A stretch of DNA of 5,718 nucleotides from Verrucomicrobiales bacterium (GTDB lineage Bacteria; Verrucomicrobiota; Verrucomicrobiia; Verrucomicrobiales; DEV007), in contig NYVP01000082.1 in the NCBI GenBank assembly GCA_002684575.1, positions 9,151 through 14,868 of the forward strand, in the 5' to 3' direction. The notes beneath the pieces are model-generated. The model had not been told where the DNA came from. It made no database searches and saw nothing but the letters and a program-made list of their open reading frames with translations. The stretch's first letter is position 1; each line of letters starts with the position of its first letter. A program made the position numbers and the translations under genes. Positions 4,974-5,718 of this stretch are shown here, one piece after another.

Positions 4974-5718
4974 TTGAGAAAACCCACTATTCCAAATTAC
5001 GAACTGCTTGAATCCATTGGTCAAGGATCCACTGGAGAAGTCTGGCTTGCTGAATATCGAGGCAAAGGCCCTCTCGTTATAAAATGCCTCAGAAAAGATG
5101 CAATAAATACAGATATTCTATCTGATGCTTTAGTAAAAATATTCAAATCTAATGACGTCCCTGGAATTGCTAAGATTTATGATTTCAACATTTCTGGTGA
5201 TACACCTTTCATAACCTACAAATTGTATTCTGAAGCCATTACATCGTACAAAGGAATCACTAAACTCAAAACCAGATCCCTTAATGCCTTATCAAAGAAA
5301 ATTAGTTATGAAGATTCTTGGCTAATAGCATTAAAAGTTGCTGAGTCATTAAAAACTCTTCACTCAAAAGATCTTTATCATTGCAATCTTAAACCAAGCA
5401 ATATTCTTTTTGATGAAGGCATTGATCCAAGCCCAGTGCTCACAGATTTTGCTCAAGGATACTTGGGCGGAAATGAGCAAATTGATCTAAATGATTCATT
5501 ATTTTTTTCCCACCCTAATCAGCTTAACGGAGAAAGTTTTCTTTTTAATGGCAATGGACAACGTTGGGATATTTACAGCTTTGGGGCGACAATGTTTAAA
5601 TTATTGACTGGAAACCACTGTCGATTGAATAAAGAGATTGAGGCATTCAAAAAAAGAAAAAGAAAAGGAAATGATTCGACTCACTATTCAGGAATTTCCC
5701 CCAATCAGGTTTCCAGAG
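4974..5718 (+). CDS. Protein-kinase-fold protein, probable pseudokinase (partial, C-terminus beyond window)
   Basis: Ser/Thr protein kinase-like domain; 248 residues are visible and it runs off the edge with no stop. The glycine loop GQGSTG (16-21) and beta-3 Lys K37 (VIK) are intact. No Glu occurs between residues 38 and 86, so the helix-C Glu that normally pairs with this Lys is missing. The catalytic loop reads YHCNLKPSNILF (135-146): HRD has become HCN, so the catalytic Asp is Asn138, while K140 and N143 remain. DFG is DFA (158-160), keeping the metal-binding Asp. The APE region is replaced by SHPNQ (179-183). The structural Asp D199 in DIYSFG is kept. A basic stretch KKRKRKG lies at 226-232. 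ATP and metal binding look possible, phosphotransfer doubtful. TTG 4974 was chosen because the frame opens at 4944 and has no ATG before the glycine loop; PNYELLESIGQGSTGEV is a normal kinase opening. No Shine-Dalgarno sequence precedes it. Its partner is unknown. Confidence 0.85.
   Translation, partial: MRKPTIPNYELLESIGQGSTGEVWLAEYRGKGPLVIKCLRKDAINTDILSDALVKIFKSNDVPGIAKIYDFNISGDTPFITYKLYSEAITSYKGITKLKTRSLNALSKKISYEDSWLIALKVAESLKTLHSKDLYHCNLKPSNILFDEGIDPSPVLTDFAQGYLGGNEQIDLNDSLFFSHPNQLNGESFLFNGNGQRWDIYSFGATMFKLLTGNHCRLNKEIEAFKKRKRKGNDSTHYSGISPNQVSR

Overview
The window is AT-rich bacterial DNA. It holds a complete sugar ABC importer operon, a convergent oxidoreductase gene, and the 5' part of a divergent kinase-like gene. 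The importer, the FabG-like reductase with a PNAT motif, the eukaryotic-type kinase fold and the near absence of Shine-Dalgarno sequences together suggest a marine-type Verrucomicrobiota or a related member of the PVC group. This placement is inferred from gene style only; there is no rRNA or other marker gene here.

Layout, left to right. Bases 1-48 are the tail of an unidentified plus-strand gene. Bases 60-233 encode a small unrecognised protein of about 57 residues. Bases 297-4002 are a three-gene plus-strand operon of the CUT2 (ribose/galactose-type) family: a lipoprotein substrate-binding protein, a double-domain ATPase and a permease. These make a full importer, but the sugar cannot be read from the sequence. 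Bases 4003-4758 (minus strand) encode a short-chain dehydrogenase/reductase whose stop codon abuts the permease stop codon with no base between them. Bases 4759-4973 are an AT-rich divergent intergenic region. It has a perfect TATAAT facing the reductase, a good sigma-70-like promoter facing right, and a 22-bp imperfect palindrome just before the next gene. From 4974 to the window edge runs a Ser/Thr protein-kinase-fold gene with a TTG start. Its catalytic Asp is replaced by Asn (HCN instead of HRD), so it looks like a pseudokinase.

How the genes may work together: the binding protein would capture a sugar outside the cytoplasmic membrane, the permease would carry it in, and the two-site ATPase would power transport. 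The reductase could act on the imported sugar or a derivative, but it is not co-transcribed with the transporter and this link is inference. The kinase-like gene has its own promoter and no visible connection to the transporter.

The transporter and reductase are ordinary families. The most unusual items are the pseudokinase signature, the palindrome in front of it, the zero-gap convergent gene end, and the repeated use of TTG starts without ribosome binding sites. I found no RNA genes, CRISPR arrays, insertion sequences or attachment sites.
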